Shown: positions 61,269 to 64,000 of the stretch, piece by piece
Numbering within the stretch: position 1 is the first letter of the stretch
Layout: each line of letters begins with the position of its first letter
DNA from: an uncultured Enhydrobacter sp.
Lineage (GTDB): Bacteria; Pseudomonadota; Gammaproteobacteria; Pseudomonadales; Moraxellaceae
Length of the DNA: 64,000 nt
NCBI GenBank assembly: GCA_946222995.1
Contig: CAMIOS010000003.1
Span: 1 to 64,000, forward strand
Reading direction: 5' to 3'
Notes under the pieces: generated by a model
Told to the model about the DNA's origin: nothing
Databases searched by the model: none
Seen by the model: only the letters and a program-made list of their open reading frames with translations
Program-made: the position numbers and the translations under genes

Positions 61269-62192
61269 ATGTCTAGCCCCCGCCATTTTTTGACCTTGTT
61301 AGATTTAAGCCGTGATGAACTGTATCAAATTATCCACCGAGCCAGTGAACTTCGCCAAATGCAGCATGAGGGCGTGATTTACCGCCCATTTGTGGGTCGT
61401 ACGCTGGGTATGATTTTTGAAAAATCGAGTACCCGTACGCGTATTTCGTTTGAAACAGGTATGGGACAATTTGGTGGGCATGCAATTTTTTTATCGCCTA
61501 GAGATACCCAGCTTGGGCGCGGTGAGCCAATTGAAGATTCGGCGCGGGTGATTTCTCGCATGGTCGATATCGTGATGATTCGTACCTTTGAGCATGCCAT
61601 GGTCGAAAAATTTGCCGACTATTCACAAGTGCCTGTGATCAATGCGTTGACCGATGAACAGCACCCCTGCCAACTGCTTGCCGATATGCAGACCTTTTTT
61701 GAATATCGTGGCGATATCGAAGGCAAGACCGTGACTTGGGTTGGTGATGGCAATAATATGTGTGCGTCCTTTATTCATGCGGCTCACCAGTTTAATTTTC
61801 AACTGCGCGTGACTGCCCCTTATGGGTTTGAGCCAAATTTGGACTTGATTAAAGCATATTCACATTGTGTGGATTTGGTCGAAGATGTCAATGAGGCGGT
61901 CAAAGGCGCGCACCTTATCGCGACCGATGTGTGGGCAAGCATGGGACAAGAAAATGAGCAAAACACCCGTGCTCGGCGTTTTGCCCAATACATGGTTACC
62001 CGTTCGCTGCTCGATAAAGCTGACCCCGAGGTGCTGTTTATGCACTGCTTGCCCGCTCACCGTGGCGAAGAGATTAGCTATGACTTGCTCGATGACCCGC
62101 GTGCCGTGGTGTGGGATGAGGCGGAAAATCGCCTACACGCCCAAAAAGCGTTAATGGAATTTTTATTACAAGATAAAATCAAATTGAGCTAA
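61269..62192 (+). CDS. argF: Ornithine carbamoyltransferase
   Basis: ArgF joins ornithine and carbamoyl phosphate to citrulline in arginine synthesis. The 307-residue protein has the carbamoyl-phosphate loop SSTRTR, the HPCQ motif (EQHPCQLLAD) and the ornithine-binding HCLPAHRG. The ATG at 61269 (MSSPRHFL) is chosen because AGGA lies upstream; the in-frame start at 61233 would add 12 residues that contain this site. The yaaA start follows directly. Confidence 0.93.
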   Translation: MSSPRHFLTLLDLSRDELYQIIHRASELRQMQHEGVIYRPFVGRTLGMIFEKSSTRTRISFETGMGQFGGHAIFLSPRDTQLGRGEPIEDSARVISRMVDIVMIRTFEHAMVEKFADYSQVPVINALTDEQHPCQLLADMQTFFEYRGDIEGKTVTWVGDGNNMCASFIHAAHQFNFQLRVTAPYGFEPNLDLIKAYSHCVDLVEDVNEAVKGAHLIATDVWASMGQENEQNTRARRFAQYMVTRSLLDKADPEVLFMHCLPAHRGEEISYDLLDDPRAVVWDEAENRLHAQKALMEFLLQDKIKLS

Positions 62193-62195
62193 GTG

Positions 62196-63002
62196 ATGTA
62201 TTTTTTATTATCCCCTGCCAAAAACTTAAACGAAACCGACGATTTACCGCTCGATATCAGCGATAATTACAGCCAACCTGCCTTAATGCATCAAGCTTGT
62301 ACGTTGATGAAAGTACTAAAAACGCTTGAACCGACGGATTTGTCAGCCTTAATGGGAATTTCTGATAAACTTGCTCAAGTCAATGCGCTGCGTAATCAGC
62401 AATGGGTATGGGACGAGACGCAACCATTGAGCACTAACAAGGCGGCTAAACCTGCGATTTATTTGTTTGATGGCGATGTGTATACGGGGCTTGATGCGTA
62501 TCATTTGAATAAAACACACATTCGCTATCTAAACAGCCATTTAGGCATATTATCGGGACTATACGGTGTGCTAAAACCCTTGGATTTGATATTGCCGCAT
62601 CGTTTAGAAATGGGAACAAAGCTAAAAAATCTCAAAGGTGACAATCTGTATCAATTTTGGGGCGATACGATAACCGATTTAATCAATGAACGCATGGCAG
62701 AAAATAACGATAACATGCTGATAAATCTGACGTCCAATGAATATTTTAAAGCGGTTAATCCTGCAAAAATAACCGCTGATATCATCACGCCCCGTTTTGA
62801 AGATAGTAGCTTTGCAAAAAATCCGGGCGTGTACAAAGTGGTGAGTTTTTATGCCAAAAAAGCTCGGGGATTGATGGCACGCTTTGCTGCCGAAAATCAA
62901 TTAAAAAAAGTTGATGACTTAAAAAAATTTGATTTAGACGGCTACTATTTTGTTGAAGACGCGTCAAGTTCAACCGAATGGGTATTCAGACGCGATCATT
63001 AA
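62196..63002 (+). CDS. yaaA: Peroxide stress protein YaaA
   Basis: YaaA (DUF328) binds DNA and lowers free iron during peroxide stress. The 268-residue protein (E. coli 258) opens with YFLLSPAKNLNE, matching the SPAK signature, and contains YLFDGDVYTGLDA and LIN..SNEYFK. It begins 3 bp after the argF stop, so it is probably coupled to argF. It overlaps the convergent xthA by 4 bp. Confidence 0.92.
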   Translation: MYFLLSPAKNLNETDDLPLDISDNYSQPALMHQACTLMKVLKTLEPTDLSALMGISDKLAQVNALRNQQWVWDETQPLSTNKAAKPAIYLFDGDVYTGLDAYHLNKTHIRYLNSHLGILSGLYGVLKPLDLILPHRLEMGTKLKNLKGDNLYQFWGDTITDLINERMAENNDNMLINLTSNEYFKAVNPAKITADIITPRFEDSSFAKNPGVYKVVSFYAKKARGLMARFAAENQLKKVDDLKKFDLDGYYFVEDASSSTEWVFRRDH

Positions 63003-63811
63003 TCCAAAAAATCCACCCAAATCGGGGCATGGTCACTGGGTTTTTCCATGGCTCGCACCTCATAACTCACCCCTGCCCCATTCAATTTATCCGCCAAATC
63101 AGGCGACATCAAAATATGGTCGATGCGTAAGCCGCGCTTTGGCTCATTATTAAAGCCCTTTGAACGATAATCAAACCAACTAAGCGCCTCGCCTTCAGCA
63201 TATAGCGCCCGATAAGTGTCATGTAAATCGGTGTCTAGTAGTGCTTGGTACCATTCCCGTTCTTCAGGCAAAAATGAGCAAGTCCCATTTTGAAGCCAAC
63301 GCTTGACACTATCTTCACTGATACCAATATCAAAATCCGAGGGCGCAATATTCATATCCCCCATCAAAATCATACTGCGGTTTTCAGCTTTTAGCTGCAA
63401 AATATACGCGGTCAAATCTGCATAAAATTTGCGTTTCATCGGGAACTTGGTTTCATGATTGCGATTTTCGCCTTGGGGAAAATAGCCATTTAGCACATCA
63501 ATTTGCTTGCCGTTAAAATCATAGCGCGCATGGATAAAACGGCGCTGGGCTTCATTTTCATCATTGGGAAAACCTTTTTGTACAAAAATCGGTTTTTGAA
63601 GCGATAACAATGCCACGCCATAATGCGATTTTTGCCCAAAATATTCTACGTGATAACCTAGCTGTTGCACGCTTTCTAGCGGAAATGCGTCATCATGCAC
63701 TTTGGTTTCTTGCAAGCCGATGACATCAGGGGCGATGATATCACGCACGGCTTCAAGCTGGTGCGGACGTGCTCGTAGACCATTGATATTAAAACTGACA
63801 AAACGGGGCAT
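62999..63811 (-). CDS. xthA: Exodeoxyribonuclease III
   Basis: XthA is the AP endonuclease and 3'-exonuclease of base-excision repair. The 270-residue protein (E. coli 268) has FNINGLRARP, the metal-binding glutamate in GLQETK (Glu35), GDMNIAPSDFDIG and the C-terminal SDHAPIWVD. The ATG at 63811 is preferred over an upstream start that would add 20 unrelated residues. AGAGAAACC lies before it. The last 130 bp of the window upstream show no further gene. Confidence 0.94.
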   Translation of the reverse strand: MPRFVSFNINGLRARPHQLEAVRDIIAPDVIGLQETKVHDDAFPLESVQQLGYHVEYFGQKSHYGVALLSLQKPIFVQKGFPNDENEAQRRFIHARYDFNGKQIDVLNGYFPQGENRNHETKFPMKRKFYADLTAYILQLKAENRSMILMGDMNIAPSDFDIGISEDSVKRWLQNGTCSFLPEEREWYQALLDTDLHDTYRALYAEGEALSWFDYRSKGFNNEPKRGLRIDHILMSPDLADKLNGAGVSYEVRAMEKPSDHAPIWVDFLD

Positions 63812-64000
63812 AGGTTTCTCTTTGCTTATGGTATTAAATTGTTTAGGCGTGGGCAATATGTCACTACACATTGGAAGTGAGTGAGTTATCTACTAAACCG
63901 ACGATTCTATGCTGCTATGATACATCACAATGCCAACTATCTCAATTTTATGGCATGTTAGCATTTGGCAGCGATAATAAGCGTATAATTTGCGGCTCAA

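Noticed and set aside
63872..64000. Promoter or gene start at the right edge
   Set aside because: TTGGCA and TATAAT are only 13 nt apart and the sequence ends before any gene could be judged.

Overview
The window is a piece of a gammaproteobacterial chromosome with moderately low GC. The tmRNA tag (ANDETYALAA), the divergent rpiA/ilvA pair, a biosynthetic IlvA with a long regulatory C-terminus, T2SS GspL/GspM, the Pal lipoprotein and several small protein families fit the Moraxellaceae best (Moraxella, Faucicola or Psychrobacter-like). The genus is an inference from recognised proteins, not from a search. Nearly all of the DNA is coding, genes sit on both strands in short operons, and convergent genes are separated by strong bidirectional hairpin terminators. 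No insertion sequence, prophage, CRISPR array, tRNA or rRNA was seen. The only stable RNA gene found is ssrA (tmRNA).

Layout. 0-6 kb: zapE preceded by a 10-bp tandem repeat, a DUF6155-like gene, a nitroreductase, gpsA, a decayed Uma2-type gene, sixA, and gspL-gspM. 6-11.5 kb: a YccT-like exported protein, hda, rtcR with ppnP, and an MltB-type lytic transglycosylase; a palindromic sigma-54-like site lies between ppnP and the transglycosylase. 11.5-19 kb: nrdA, serC, a HolD-like gene, aroC and prmB. 19-28.7 kb: alaS, a TPP enzyme, a NYN-LOTUS protein, a DUF1543 protein, a SohB-type peptidase without its membrane anchor, and aspS. 28.7-36.3 kb: a surface-glycan/LOS-type accessory locus with an LpxL-like acyltransferase, two paralogous glycosyltransferases, two copies of an unrecognised helical protein around a GPS-motif LOS-core-like protein, a GT4 enzyme and a UDP-glucuronate 4-epimerase-like protein. 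36.4-45 kb: ilvE, glnE, phaB, a lone Mrr-type restriction enzyme, rpiA and ilvA. 45-54.5 kb: an AarF/UbiB-type kinase, a voltage-gated-type K+ channel with a zinc ribbon, yebC, a PD-(D/E)XK-like protein, ssrA, an RlpA-like protein, an RhlB-type helicase, a cold-shock protein, a phosphopantetheinyl transferase and pal. 54.5-64 kb: ilvD, a start-less lipoprotein remnant, rpsF-rpsR-rplI, dnaB, alr, argF, yaaA and xthA.

How the genes fit together. Branched-chain amino-acid synthesis is spread over ilvE, ilvA and ilvD; replication and its control over dnaB, hda, nrdA and perhaps a HolD-like protein; translation over alaS, aspS, ssrA, the S6-S18-L9 operon and prmB; the envelope over pal, the transglycosylase, the RlpA-like protein, alr and the glycan locus.

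The least explained parts are the 29.7-36.3 kb glycan locus with its duplicated unknown family and a possible frameshift, the rtcR/ppnP region with no rtcBA in the window, the TPP enzyme with an altered cofactor motif, and two decaying genes (Uma2 type and a lipoprotein). I did not find a convincing wholly new defence or metabolic system. The glycan locus is the best candidate for undescribed biology.
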